A DNA stretch of 64,000 nt from Phycobacter azelaicus (GCF_014884385.1 NZ_WKFH01000003.1:3380001-3444000); one strand, 5' to 3'. Positions 36,631 through 46,944 are shown, counted from the first letter of the stretch. Made by a program: numbers and translations. The notes: generated from the letters alone by a model not told the origin.

Positions 36631-37615
36631 AATCACGCGCAAGCAGCACCCCACCCCGCCCCCTATCAACGCCGTGGTGATCGGCCGCAACGAAGGCGAG
36701 CGATTGAAGAACTGCCTCAAATCTCTTGCGGGGCAAGTGCACCGGCTGATTTACGTGGACAGCGGATCAAGTGACGGATCCGTCGCTGCAGCGCGTGCCA
36801 TTGGGGCCGAGGTCGTGGAACTGGATCTCACCGTACCATTTACGGCAGCTCGCGCTCGCAACGCCGGACTCGCGGCTCTAAATGACCAGAGCGACACCAG
36901 TCTGGTGCAATTTGTGGATGGCGATTGCACGGTTGATGCCCTGTGGCTAGAAACATCCAGCGCTTTTCTGGCGGACCATGACGATGTTGCGGTTGTCTGC
37001 GGCAGGCGGCGCGAACAGCACCCCGAGGTCTCTGTCTACAACCGTCTGTGCGATCAAGAATGGGACACCCCCATCGGAGAGGCCCTGGCCTGCGGGGGCG
37101 ACGCCCTGATGCGAGTCGGCCCTTTAAGACAACTCGGAGGATACCGGGAGAGCCTGATTGCCGGCGAAGAGCCGGAACTCTGCGTGCGTTTGCGCCAAAA
37201 TGGATGGCGCATCTGGAGGCTTGATGCCGAGATGACACGCCACGATGCCCAGATCACACGCTTCGAGCAATGGGCCAAACGCGCCCGGCGCGCCGGGCAT
37301 GCTTTTGCCGAAGGAGCCGCGCTCCATGGCGCCCCGCCTGAGCGGCATTGGGTACGAGAAACACGACGGGCGCTTTTATGGGGGCTTGCGTTGCCTGCCT
37401 CCCTGCTTTCCAGCGTCATGATAAGCCCCTGGGCTCTGTTGGCCCTTGCCATCTATCCCCTGCAATTCCTCAGACTATCCCGCGCGATGCCTCTGGAGCA
37501 GGCGTTTTTCACTGTCCTTGGGAAGTTTCCAGAATCTGTCGGTGTATTGGAATACCACTGGAACCGCTTGCGCGGCCGGTCTCGCCGCATCATCGAATAC
37601 AAATCTGCTGGCTAG
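36623..37615 (+). CDS. Glycosyltransferase family 2 with C-terminal membrane segments
   Basis: 330 residues. GT-A fold: NAVVIGRNEGERLKNCLKSL, YVDSGSSDGSVAAA, FVDGDCTVDALWL (DxD-like), and GGYRESLIAGEEPELCVRLRQ. Two hydrophobic helices near residues 255-290 suggest it works at the inner membrane on lipid-linked glycans. Start MPEITRKQHP lies inside the end of the preceding gene (8-bp overlap). The convergent WecG-type gene begins after a gap of 109 bp. Confidence 0.87.
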   Translation: MPEITRKQHPTPPPINAVVIGRNEGERLKNCLKSLAGQVHRLIYVDSGSSDGSVAAARAIGAEVVELDLTVPFTAARARNAGLAALNDQSDTSLVQFVDGDCTVDALWLETSSAFLADHDDVAVVCGRRREQHPEVSVYNRLCDQEWDTPIGEALACGGDALMRVGPLRQLGGYRESLIAGEEPELCVRLRQNGWRIWRLDAEMTRHDAQITRFEQWAKRARRAGHAFAEGAALHGAPPERHWVRETRRALLWGLALPASLLSSVMISPWALLALAIYPLQFLRLSRAMPLEQAFFTVLGKFPESVGVLEYHWNRLRGRSRRIIEYKSAG

Positions 37616-37724
37616 CAGAAACAGGCGTTTCGCGCTGTCGCGACACCAGCGTTCGGGCCGGACCGGACGTTGGCGCGGGGGAAAAAAGCAAGGCAGATCA
37701 AAGGTGGCCCGCACCTAGCCTGCC

Positions 37725-38513
37725 TCAGAGCGTACGTCTGAGCCTTAGGGCCGCGCGAATCTGGCGGGGCAGAATGCCGACACATTTCAAGTAGCGTGGC
37801 ACCATCCGGATCGGATTGCTCAGCGCGCGCCACAACCACTCAAGCGCCATTCGGCGAAGCCACAAGGGCGCTCGGCGCTGGTGCCCGCCCAGAAAGTCCA
37901 ACCCGGCGCCAACTGAAGCAAACCCCACTTTTGGGGCAAGGATGCGCCCCCGCGCCGCCAGTCTCTCCTGTTTTGGGGCACCGAGCGCTAGAAAACAAAG
38001 TCCCACCTGTCTCTCGGCCAACTCAGTGAGGATGTCTGCCGCCTCCTCGCTTTCGGGATCAAACACGCCCGACGGCGCATGGCACCACGTCACCTCCAAC
38101 CCCGGCACAGCGGCCAGCAGGGCCTCTTGCGCATCCGACAATGCCTGACTGGTGCTACCAACCAATGAGACCGATGCCCCCGTTTCTGCTGCCATACGGC
38201 AAAGGGGAATGACCATATCAGAGCCCGGCATAAGGTGGACCGGCCTGCGGGCAAGCTGAGACAGCCAGACCACAGGGCGCCCATCGGCCACGACAAGATC
38301 TTGGGCAGCATAAGCTGCAAGAAACTCTGCATCCTGCTCGAGCTTCACCATATGATCCAAGTTGATCGTCGCAAGCGAAAACCCGCGTTTCGCACTGAGG
38401 CGCGCCAGAACTTCACGCTCCAGCTGTGCTCTATCGGCAATGTTTACGGTGATTTTTCGATCTTCGTATTCGAAATACAAAGGACCTTTCCCCTTTGATG
38501 CCCCTGCTTTCAT
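37725..38513 (-). CDS. WecG/TagA/CpsF-family glycosyltransferase
   Basis: 262 residues, GT26. Transfers a second sugar, commonly N-acetylmannosamine or a uronic acid, onto lipid-linked sugars. Family blocks: LATINLDHMVKLEQD, VVADGRPVVWLSQL (catalytic Asp in the ADG turn), LCFLALGAPKQERLA (GAPKQE) and GVGAGLDFLGG-like VGAGLDFLGGHQRRAP. The protein starts at MKAGASKGKGP; 16 upstream codons are judged untranslated. It probably acts right after the ExoY-type initiator encoded at the right end of the locus. Confidence 0.9.
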   Translation of the reverse strand: MKAGASKGKGPLYFEYEDRKITVNIADRAQLEREVLARLSAKRGFSLATINLDHMVKLEQDAEFLAAYAAQDLVVADGRPVVWLSQLARRPVHLMPGSDMVIPLCRMAAETGASVSLVGSTSQALSDAQEALLAAVPGLEVTWCHAPSGVFDPESEEAADILTELAERQVGLCFLALGAPKQERLAARGRILAPKVGFASVGAGLDFLGGHQRRAPLWLRRMALEWLWRALSNPIRMVPRYLKCVGILPRQIRAALRLRRTL

Positions 38514-38707
38514 AGCGTCCCGTTGGCGGTGGCGCCAGCAAAGCAACGTCCCGCGAGTCATATTGTTGCTGTGTTGCCATCTGTTTACCGGATTTTCCTT
38601 TCGTTCGGGACAGAATAGAAAACACTGAATAGACTTTTAGACAAACGGTCGGACGCCGACTCGCCACTGAACACTCGCATCCCAGCATAGGAAAGCTCCG
38701 CGCGCCG

Positions 38708-40171
38708 ATGCCCAACGCCCTGGCATATCTGATGCTCATCGCCTGGCCCTTGGTCAGCCTGACACTGTTCCTGCGCCTGCCCCTGGAGCGAGCCATTCTG
38801 TGGTGTTTCATTGCCGGGTATCTTTTGCTGCCGCCGCTGGCAGAATTCGATCTGCCTCTCGTCCCGGACATGGACAAGTTCTCGATTCCTGCTGTCATGG
38901 CCTTTGGCCTGTGTATCTATGTGCTGCGCAAGCCGGTGCCGATCTGGCCCCAGCCTTTGCTTGCACGGCTGCTGGTGCTTCTGTTTCTGACCTGCGTAAT
39001 TCCGACGGTTCTGACAAATGGTGATCCGATCCTGTTCCGGGTTCTGCAGAATTCGGATCCAATTATCTTCATTACCGATATCTTGCCGGGACTGCGCTGG
39101 CGCGACCTTGGCTCGGTCATCATCAACCAGGCCATACTGCTGATGCCATTCCTTCTGGCACGCCGGTATCTCTCTGACGAAAAGGGGCAAAGAGAGCTGC
39201 TTCTGGCACTTTGTCTGGCCGGGCTTGCCTACAGCCTGCCGGCATTGTTCGAAGTTCGTTTCAGCCCGCAGCTCAACACCTGGATCTATGGGTTCTTCCA
39301 GCATGACTTTGCTCAAATGATGCGCCAGGGCGGATTTCGCCCCATCGTCTTCCTGCCCCACGCCCTATGGCTGGCGTTCTTCATCTTCTCCTGTGTGGTC
39401 GCAGCGTCCGCCCTGGCCAGGGCTTCCAAGGACAGGGATCGTACGCGCTTTGCATTTGCTGCGACCTATCTTTTTGTGGTGCTGATCCTGTGCAAAAGCC
39501 TCGCCTCGCTGGCCTATGGACTTGCCATCGTACCCATTGTCGCTCTTGCATCAGCGCGCTGGCAAATCCGGCTTGCGGTGCTGATCGCGGTCATTGCCAT
39601 TACCTACCCGATGCTCAGAAACCTCGGCGTAATCCCGACCGATGCGATCCTGGCCAAGGCCGAAGCAATCAGTGCCGAGCGCGCTCAATCGTTAGGCTAT
39701 CGCTTTGACAATGAGGCCATGATGCTCGCGCGGGCGGCCGAAAAACCCTGGTTCGGTTGGGGCGGCTGGGGTCGCAATCTGGTCCGGGACCTGGAAACGG
39801 GACAGATCATTTCAATCCCGGATGGCCGCTGGATCATCACCTTCGGCACTTTCGGCTGGCTCGGCTATATCGCCGAAATGGGCATTCTCACGCTTCCCAT
39901 CTTCCTGCTGGCCATCGAATTGCATCGCCGCCAGAACAGGCAGGTCTCGCCCCTTGCGGCCCCCATCGCCCTGATCCTGGCCGCGACTCTGGCCGACATG
40001 CTGCTCAACGACACTCTTATCCCCATTACGTGGCTTTGTGCCGGATCGGTCCTGGGCTACGCGGAACGTCTGCGAAACCCACAGGTGTTTTCCGGCAAAC
40101 GAAGCCTGTTCGACGGGCAACAGAGCATGGCACCCACCACAACCTCAGGGGGATCTCGCAGCATCCTCTAA
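38708..40171 (+). CDS. Wzy-like O-antigen/exopolysaccharide polymerase
   Basis: 487 residues with about 11-12 membrane helices and a large periplasmic loop (about 295-360, AEAISAERAQSLGYRF...PWFGWGGWGRN), the layout of Wzy polymerases and O-antigen ligases. Primary sequence is poorly conserved in this group, so the call rests on topology and neighbourhood (flippase, Wzz-like protein, initiating transferase in the same locus). Divergent from the WecG-type gene. Confidence 0.7.
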   Translation: MPNALAYLMLIAWPLVSLTLFLRLPLERAILWCFIAGYLLLPPLAEFDLPLVPDMDKFSIPAVMAFGLCIYVLRKPVPIWPQPLLARLLVLLFLTCVIPTVLTNGDPILFRVLQNSDPIIFITDILPGLRWRDLGSVIINQAILLMPFLLARRYLSDEKGQRELLLALCLAGLAYSLPALFEVRFSPQLNTWIYGFFQHDFAQMMRQGGFRPIVFLPHALWLAFFIFSCVVAASALARASKDRDRTRFAFAATYLFVVLILCKSLASLAYGLAIVPIVALASARWQIRLAVLIAVIAITYPMLRNLGVIPTDAILAKAEAISAERAQSLGYRFDNEAMMLARAAEKPWFGWGGWGRNLVRDLETGQIISIPDGRWIITFGTFGWLGYIAEMGILTLPIFLLAIELHRRQNRQVSPLAAPIALILAATLADMLLNDTLIPITWLCAGSVLGYAERLRNPQVFSGKRSLFDGQQSMAPTTTSGGSRSIL

Positions 40172-40447
40172 CCCAAATCGGTGCTTTGCCTCATTTTTTT
40201 CCCGTTTCAGGCACAATTCATCACCGTCCGTTCATAGCTTGGCCGTATAGGTTTCCCAATTTGGCCGACGGAAAGCTCCGCCTTTGGGGCAGCTTTGATG
40301 CGCGTATGATTTGAAACAGGCTTGCGATTGGCGCAATTGCCCAGCGATCAAGGCAAACCTAAGGGCCGATTGGGATTGACAGACCTTAGAAACAGCGCTC
40401 CATCTAGGTGGGCATGAGGGGGGGCTGACAACACCGGAACGTAAAAG

Positions 40448-43400
40448 GTGACAACCAAGTTGGATACGCAAGACGACAGCCAAGCACATGCCCGGGAGTA
40501 TTCCGGCGACATCGCCATCGTCGGTCTATCCGTTGACGTACCAGGAGCGGGATCGGCTGCGGCGTTCTGGGAGAATCTGCGCGGTGGCATCGAAAGCATT
40601 GAGGTCCTCGACGAAGACGCCCTACTTGCAGCCGGAGAACGGCCCGCAGCCCTGAGCGATCCGAACTACGTACCTGCGGCGGCGCTGCTGAATGACTATG
40701 ACAGGTTTGATGCAGAGTTCTTTGGCTTCAGCCCAAAGGAAGCCGCCATTCTCGACCCCCAGCACCGCAAGTTCCTTGAGGTCGCCTGGAGCGCGATGGA
40801 AGATGCCGGCCACCCGCCGGAGAGCCTTGATGCGCCCATCGGGGTCTATGCCGGATGCGGCATGGGCAGCTATTTCTACTTCAACATCTGCTCCAACCCG
40901 GACCTTGTGGATGAGGTCGGAATGTTCCTGTTGCGTCACACCGGCAACGACAAGGACTTCCTGTCAACCCGTGTCAGCCATGTCTTTGATCTCAAAGGGC
41001 CTTCGGTCAACATCCAGACTGCCTGCTCGACATCCCTGGTCGCCGTCCACTATGCCTGTAAGGCGCTGCGCGAGGGCGAATGTGGCATGGCCCTGGCAGG
41101 CGGTGTCACCATCGAGCTGCCCCAGGGGCGCGGCTATCTTTACAAGGAAAACGAGATCCTGTCGCCGGACGGTCATTGCCATGCCTTTGATCACCGGGCG
41201 CAGGGCACTGTCTTTGGCTCCGGCGCGGGCGCTGTCGCGCTGCGCCGTCTGGAAGACGCAGTTGCCGACGGAGACCACATCTGGGCTGTCATAAAAGGCT
41301 CGGCTATCAACAACGATGGCGCAGACAAGGCCGGATACCTGGCACCGTCGGTCGGAGGACAGGCCGCAGCCGTGCGAAAGGCCTTGGCCGCGGCGGATGT
41401 GCCCGCTGACACGATTGACTATGTGGAGTGCCATGGCACCGGCACCTATCTGGGTGATCCGATCGAGGTCACCGCCCTGACCGAGGCCTATCGCGACAGC
41501 ACAGACGAGGTCGGCTATTGCCGCATCGGCTCGGTCAAAACCAACATTGGGCATCTTGATACCGCGGCCGGTGTGGCAGGGCTTGCCAAGGCCACGCTGG
41601 CTCTGAAACACAGACAGATCCCAGCCTCTCTTGGCTATGAGGCGCCGAACCCGGCGATCGATTTCGACCATTCCCCGTTCAAGGTGAACGCGTCCCTGAC
41701 CGACTGGGCGCCCCATAAGGGGCCGCGCCGGGCAGGGGTCAACGCACTCGGGGTCGGCGGCACGAATGCCCATGTTATTATTGAGGAAGCGCCCGAGCGC
41801 AGCCCATCTGAGGAAAGCGACTTTCCGTTCCACGTTCTGTGCCTGTCAGGGCGAAGCAAAGGCGCGCTGGACGACAACACCGCCGCCTTGGTGAACTGGC
41901 TGCGCGCCAACCCCGAGGCCAGTCTTGCCGATGTAGCCTATACACTGAAAGAAGGGCGTCGCGGGTTTGCCAAGCGCCGCGTGGTCGTCGCGGAGACAGC
42001 GTCCGAGGCCGCAGATCTGCTTGAGGCCGCAGACTCGCGTCAAGTCTTTACCCATGATCACCTCGGCGACGCGCCTGAGGTGGTTTTCATGTTCCCCGGT
42101 GGCGGCGCGCAATATGCGGGAATGGCGCGCGACCTTTACGAGACAGAGCCGGTCTTTGCCGACTGGATGGATCGCGGGCTGGATCATCTTCAGGCGAGCC
42201 TCGACTATGACATCCGCGCGCTCTGGCTCCCGGAAGAGGGACAGGAGAAGGCCGCGAACGCTGCGCTTCAGAAACCTTCGGTGCAGCTGCCGCTGATCAT
42301 GATCGTCGAGTATGCGCTGGCGCAGCTGTGGATAAGCTGGGGCGTACGCCCCTCGGCTATGGTTGGGCACTCCATGGGCGAAAACACCGCCGCCTGTCTG
42401 GCCGGTGTTCTGTCGTTCGAGGACTGTATCGACCTGGTCCTTTTGCGCGGACAGCTGTTCGATACGGTGCCCGCCGGCGGCATGCTGTCGATCTCCCTGC
42501 CTCTGGAGGAGGTTCAGGCACTCATCGGTGATGACCTCGATATCGCCAGCGTGAATGCACCGAACCTGACCGCCGTTTCCGGCCCACAGGCCGCACTCGA
42601 CCGTCTTGCGGAAACGCTGAAAGCGCGTGATATAGACCACCAGCGCATCCAGATCGACATTGCCGCCCATTCGCGGATGCTGGACGGTATCCTCAATCAG
42701 TACGGCACCTTCCTGCGCGGTCTGACCCTGTCGGCGCCGCAAATCCCGATCCTGTCCAATCGCAGTGGACAGCAGTTGACCGCAGAAGAAGCGACCGATC
42801 CAGACTATTGGGTACGCCAGCTGCGCGGCACGGTGCTGTTTGCCGACTGCATGGAAACTTTGAGTGCCGTGGCCGGGCGGATCTATCTTGAGGTTGGCCC
42901 CGGCAAGGCCCTGAGCGCACTGGCGCAGATGGCCCCGGCGGTGAAACCCGGACAAGTCCTCAGTTCCCTGCGACACCCGGATCAGAACGTGATGGACGAT
43001 GCCTATTTCTTTGGCGTCATCGGGCGGCTCTGGGCCTGCGGCTATGAGGCTGATTGGGATCAGATCTGGGGCGAGGCCGCGCGTCATCGCCTCTCCCTGC
43101 CCACCTATGCCTTCCAGCGCAGTCGTTATTTCATCGAACCTGGCACCACAAAACAGGCCAAAGAGACGGCGCCATTGGTGCGAACTGATGACCTGAGCGA
43201 TTGGGGCTATCGCCCGGTCTGGCGCCCCCGCCTTGCCGATTGCACCCTCGACATCGAAACAGAGCTCAGCCAGGACCCGCAAATCTGGTTGATCTTCGAA
43301 GATGACATCGGGCTTGCGGCCAAGACGGCTGAAAGGCTCACAGCAGCCGGTCACAAGGTGGCCCGTGTACGCCCGGGCGATACCTATGCACAGCTCACTG

Positions 43401-45313
43401 AAACGTCTTTTGTGCTGGCGCCAGAGCAGGGGCGCGCGGGCTATGCCGCGCTTCTGGCCGACCTGGAGCGTGAAGACATGCTCCCAAGCCGCATCGCACA
43501 TTTCTGGTTGGTAACCGATAAAGAAAGCTTCCGCCCAGGCTCTTCTTTCTTTGACCGCAACCTGGAGATGGGATTTCACTCCCTGACGGCGCTGGCGCAG
43601 GAGCTTGGCAGTATGGATCTGCCGAAGCCGCCCCATGTGACCGTCTTCACTACGGGCGCAGCGCAGCTTGGCAACGAACCGCTGGCAAACCCGGAAAAGG
43701 CCCTTATTGTCGGCCCCGCCTGCATGCTCCCGCGCGAGCTGCCGGGCTTCACCTGCACGAGCGTGGATATCGAACTCCCAAAAGCGCCGACAGGTCTTCT
43801 GGCACGTCTGAGGAGCGCCCAGCCCTCTGACATAACCCCGCGTCTTTTGGAAGAGATGCTGGCAGAGCCGATCAATGCTGCCGCGATCTGGCGCGGCGAA
43901 AAGCGGTTTGAGAAAGACTGGCGCGCCCTGCCCTTGCCGCAGGCCGAGGCGCCGGTATTCAAAACAGGCGGAACCTACCTGATCACAGGCGGCTATGGCG
44001 GCATCGGCCTGACGATCGCCCGCCACTTGATGCAGCATTTTGAGGCTAATGTCGTGCTGATCTCGCGCGACGGATTGCCCCCACGCGACACCTGGGCGCG
44101 GCACCTGCGGATGCACAGTCCGGCAAACCGCATTGCACAGCGTATTCGCGCAGTGCAGGACCTCGAAAACATCGAAAAAGGCACAGTAGTGCCACTGGCG
44201 GCGGATGTCTGCAACTCAGGCCAAATGAAGCGTGCCGTAGAAGAAACCGAGACACGCTTTGGTGCCATCACCGGCGTGATCCACGGTGCGGGCCACATTA
44301 ACGATGCGCCGCTGCTGGCCAAAACGGAGGAGCAGATCAGCAAGGTTCTAGCGCCAAAGGTTAGCGGATTGCGCGTGCTGGACGCGCTGTTCCCGGATGG
44401 CAGCCTCGACATGATGGTGCTCTTCTCCTCCTCTTCCACCGTAACAGCGCCTGCGGGCCAGGTGGACTACATCGCGGCCAACGAATACCTCAACGCCTTT
44501 GCAGCCCATCGCGCGGGCGGGCAGACCCGCGTCATCGCCGTGGACTGGGGCGTCTGGGCGGATACAGGCATGGCCGCCGATGCATTGCGCGCCCGGCAGG
44601 GAGGCGGTGAGCCAAGCGAGCTGACACCCTCAGAGCAGCCGCTATGGGACAGTGAAGGCTTCGATGGAGCGGGCAACCGCATCTACCGAACGCGTCTTGA
44701 TGCGCGGCAGCACTGGCTGCTGGATGAGCACCGCACCAAGGATGGCACCGCCGTCATGCCTGGCACAGGCTATATCGAACTGGCCACCGAAGCGCTTGCC
44801 GGACTTGGACGGGCCGAGGAAGGCACCCTGCCCGCGCTTGAACTTCGCGATTTCTATTTCCTGCGCCCTCTTGTTGTTGCTGAAGACAAGCCAGCAGATT
44901 TGCTCATCCGCCTGGTTGCACAGGAAGATGGCTATGCGCTGAGTTTCTACAGCGCAGCGCAAGACGGGTTTGCGCTCCATGCCGAAGCGCTGGCGACCTA
45001 TGCGCAAGCCTCCCCGGCGAAGCCACTTTCGCTAAAAGACATCAGCGCGCGGTGCCAGCCACCAGAGCCTGCCCAAAACAACCGCCTATGTTCCCCTCAG
45101 GAAGCGAACCTCGCATTCGGCCCCCGCTGGCATGTCTTGCACAAGATGGCATTCGGTGCACGTGAAGGGCTCGCCACTCTGCGCCTTTCCGACGCAGCGA
45201 AAGGCGATGGCGCAATCCTGCACCCGGGTCTTCTGGACCTTGCAACCGGCTGGGCCGTGTCTCTGGCGCCGGGGTACAGCCCCGTTTCCCTTTGGGTGCC
45301 AGTATCCTATTAA
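40448..45313 (+). CDS. Type I polyketide synthase, KS-AT-KR-DH part (ends at an in-frame stop)
   Basis: 1621 residues. Ketosynthase (about 20-450) with intact triad Cys193 (NIQTACSTS), His329 (VECHGTGT), His369 (KTNIGHLD). Acyltransferase (about 543-860) with Ser642 in GHSMGE; the AAHSRM motif does not settle malonyl or methylmalonyl choice. Linker and KR structural half (about 935-1150), then ketoreductase with NADPH motif TYLITGGYGGIG near 1176 and Tyr1341 in DYIAANEYLN. DH begins with His1422/His1428 (HRTKDGTAVMPG) and Asp in HPGLLDLATG. A TAA at 45311 halts the frame inside the DH double hot-dog; the same frame continues with DH, ACP and TE. Start is GTG at 40448. First gene of a 16 kb operon. 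Confidence 0.92.
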   Translation: MTTKLDTQDDSQAHAREYSGDIAIVGLSVDVPGAGSAAAFWENLRGGIESIEVLDEDALLAAGERPAALSDPNYVPAAALLNDYDRFDAEFFGFSPKEAAILDPQHRKFLEVAWSAMEDAGHPPESLDAPIGVYAGCGMGSYFYFNICSNPDLVDEVGMFLLRHTGNDKDFLSTRVSHVFDLKGPSVNIQTACSTSLVAVHYACKALREGECGMALAGGVTIELPQGRGYLYKENEILSPDGHCHAFDHRAQGTVFGSGAGAVALRRLEDAVADGDHIWAVIKGSAINNDGADKAGYLAPSVGGQAAAVRKALAAADVPADTIDYVECHGTGTYLGDPIEVTALTEAYRDSTDEVGYCRIGSVKTNIGHLDTAAGVAGLAKATLALKHRQIPASLGYEAPNPAIDFDHSPFKVNASLTDWAPHKGPRRAGVNALGVGGTNAHVIIEEAPERSPSEESDFPFHVLCLSGRSKGALDDNTAALVNWLRANPEASLADVAYTLKEGRRGFAKRRVVVAETASEAADLLEAADSRQVFTHDHLGDAPEVVFMFPGGGAQYAGMARDLYETEPVFADWMDRGLDHLQASLDYDIRALWLPEEGQEKAANAALQKPSVQLPLIMIVEYALAQLWISWGVRPSAMVGHSMGENTAACLAGVLSFEDCIDLVLLRGQLFDTVPAGGMLSISLPLEEVQALIGDDLDIASVNAPNLTAVSGPQAALDRLAETLKARDIDHQRIQIDIAAHSRMLDGILNQYGTFLRGLTLSAPQIPILSNRSGQQLTAEEATDPDYWVRQLRGTVLFADCMETLSAVAGRIYLEVGPGKALSALAQMAPAVKPGQVLSSLRHPDQNVMDDAYFFGVIGRLWACGYEADWDQIWGEAARHRLSLPTYAFQRSRYFIEPGTTKQAKETAPLVRTDDLSDWGYRPVWRPRLADCTLDIETELSQDPQIWLIFEDDIGLAAKTAERLTAAGHKVARVRPGDTYAQLTETSFVLAPEQGRAGYAALLADLEREDMLPSRIAHFWLVTDKESFRPGSSFFDRNLEMGFHSLTALAQELGSMDLPKPPHVTVFTTGAAQLGNEPLANPEKALIVGPACMLPRELPGFTCTSVDIELPKAPTGLLARLRSAQPSDITPRLLEEMLAEPINAAAIWRGEKRFEKDWRALPLPQAEAPVFKTGGTYLITGGYGGIGLTIARHLMQHFEANVVLISRDGLPPRDTWARHLRMHSPANRIAQRIRAVQDLENIEKGTVVPLAADVCNSGQMKRAVEETETRFGAITGVIHGAGHINDAPLLAKTEEQISKVLAPKVSGLRVLDALFPDGSLDMMVLFSSSSTVTAPAGQVDYIAANEYLNAFAAHRAGGQTRVIAVDWGVWADTGMAADALRARQGGGEPSELTPSEQPLWDSEGFDGAGNRIYRTRLDARQHWLLDEHRTKDGTAVMPGTGYIELATEALAGLGRAEEGTLPALELRDFYFLRPLVVAEDKPADLLIRLVAQEDGYALSFYSAAQDGFALHAEALATYAQASPAKPLSLKDISARCQPPEPAQNNRLCSPQEANLAFGPRWHVLHKMAFGAREGLATLRLSDAAKGDGAILHPGLLDLATGWAVSLAPGYSPVSLWVPVSY

Positions 45314-45358
45314 GCGATCAGAATTCACGCCCGCCTGAGCGACACGATCCACAGTCAC

Positions 45359-46939
45359 ATGCGCCTTTCCGCGCAGGATACCGGTGCACCGGATACCGCG
45401 CTCTTTGATATTACCATCAGCGACGAGACTGGTGCAGTCCTTGTCGAGGTCGACGGCTTTCGCATGCAGAAACTGGCGGCTGGTTTTGAGAGCTCGGCAA
45501 CGGATGAAAAGGATGTCACTGCACTTGAGATCGCTATGGCGCCCAGCAGCAGCGCCCAGCCCCTGTCCAAGGACGAGCAGCGCCTTCGTCACAACATCAC
45601 ACAAGGGATCCGCGCAGATGAAGGCGGAGAGGCCCTCGTGCGTGCGCTGAGTGTCGCCACAGACCAGCGCCTGCCGCAGGTCGTCGTCTCATCGCTGGAC
45701 CTGAAAGATCTGATCGCCGAGGCCGAGATCCGCCCCGAAGTCTCAAACAAAGAAACCCAGAGCTTTGAACGTCCAGAGCTCGATACCGATTATGTCGCGC
45801 CGACAAATGCAGTGGAAGAGCGACTCTCCGAGCATTTCCAGACCCTCCTGGGCGTGGCGCAGGTGGGCACGCAAGACAGTTTCTTTGATCTAGGCGGACA
45901 TTCCCTGATCGCCGTTCGACTTTTTGCGCAGATCAAACGGGATTATGACGTGGAGTTCCCGCTATCGATCCTGTTCGAAGCTCCCAGTGTTGCGGCTCTG
46001 GCTGACCGGATCATTGAGCGAACCGGCGGCGGTGTCAGCGCGGAAACCGCAAGCGAAGGGAACGACGATACGGCCACACCCGCGTTCACGCATCTGGTCA
46101 AGCTGCATCCGGGCGATGGCACCGGGCGGCGGCCTTTCTTTATCGTGGCGGGCATGTTCGGCAATGTCCTCAACCTCAGGCATCTGGCTCAAATGCTTGG
46201 GGCGGACCGACCTGTCTATGGCCTGCAGGCTCGCGGGCTGATTGGCAGCGACGCGCCGCATGATCGCATTAACGACGCCGCTGCGGATTACTTGCGCGAA
46301 GTCAAAGAGATACAGTCCGAAGGCCCCTATCTCCTGGGTGGCTTCTCTGGCGGCGGGATTACCGCCTACGAGATGGCACAACAATTGCAGGCTGCAGGTG
46401 AGGAAACCGCTGCCCTGATCCTGCTCGACACTCCATTGCCCGTGCGCCCCAGCCTGACACGCAAGGACAAGGCGCTGATCAAACTCCAGGAAATCCGCCG
46501 CAAGGGCCCGTCTTATCTGACCGAATGGGCCCGCAACCGGATTGCCTGGGAGTTCGAAAAACGCCGGGTGAAACCGGCCGAGGATGGCGCTACACCAGCC
46601 TTCAACAATCGCCGCATCGAATTGGCTTTTCGCAGAGCGATTGTGACATACGAGATGCGCGGCTGGGATGGAAAGGTGGCCCTTTTCCGTCCTCCCTTGG
46701 ACCGCCACTGGGCAGTATCTGGAGGCCGCTTTGTCAGCGCCGAGCGAGAGTATGTCTTCCACGACAACGACTGGACCCGCTGGGCGCCGAATGTGGAAGT
46801 GGTTGAAGTGCCGGGCAATCACGACAGTATGGTTTTGGTCCCCAATGTCAGCGTCTTGGCAGCCGAGATTAAAGCGCGCCTTGATCTCTCCGATAGCCTA
46901 AGAGCGCAGAGCCGCGCACATCATCAGGCCGCGGAGTAG
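45359..46939 (+). CDS. Remainder of the polyketide synthase: DH end, acyl carrier protein, thioesterase
   Basis: Same reading frame as the upstream PKS part, which resumes without loss at 45314 (AIRIHARLSDTIHSHMRL follows VPVSY-stop and matches the second hot-dog of a DH domain). From the ATG at 45359 it gives 526 residues: the DH tail (VLVEVDGFRMQKL), a carrier protein with phosphopantetheine Ser in DLGGHSLIAV (Ser182; 1819 of the joined protein), and a type I thioesterase with GGFSGGGITAY (nucleophile Ser) and a His in VPGNHDSMV. No ribosome site precedes ATG 45359, so independent translation is doubtful. The joined protein would have about 2163 residues. The glycosyltransferase starts five bases after its stop. 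Confidence 0.85.
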   Translation: MRLSAQDTGAPDTALFDITISDETGAVLVEVDGFRMQKLAAGFESSATDEKDVTALEIAMAPSSSAQPLSKDEQRLRHNITQGIRADEGGEALVRALSVATDQRLPQVVVSSLDLKDLIAEAEIRPEVSNKETQSFERPELDTDYVAPTNAVEERLSEHFQTLLGVAQVGTQDSFFDLGGHSLIAVRLFAQIKRDYDVEFPLSILFEAPSVAALADRIIERTGGGVSAETASEGNDDTATPAFTHLVKLHPGDGTGRRPFFIVAGMFGNVLNLRHLAQMLGADRPVYGLQARGLIGSDAPHDRINDAAADYLREVKEIQSEGPYLLGGFSGGGITAYEMAQQLQAAGEETAALILLDTPLPVRPSLTRKDKALIKLQEIRRKGPSYLTEWARNRIAWEFEKRRVKPAEDGATPAFNNRRIELAFRRAIVTYEMRGWDGKVALFRPPLDRHWAVSGGRFVSAEREYVFHDNDWTRWAPNVEVVEVPGNHDSMVLVPNVSVLAAEIKARLDLSDSLRAQSRAHHQAAE

Positions 46940-46944
46940 CAACC

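Noticed and set aside
41846..44116. 756-codon minus-strand open frame
   Set aside because: Antisense to the PKS KS-AT-KR region; no recognisable domain.
45359..46939. Treating ACP-TE as an independent gene
   Set aside because: The same frame runs directly through the TAA with continuous DH homology and no ribosome site at the ATG, so a nonsense split of one PKS gene explains it better.
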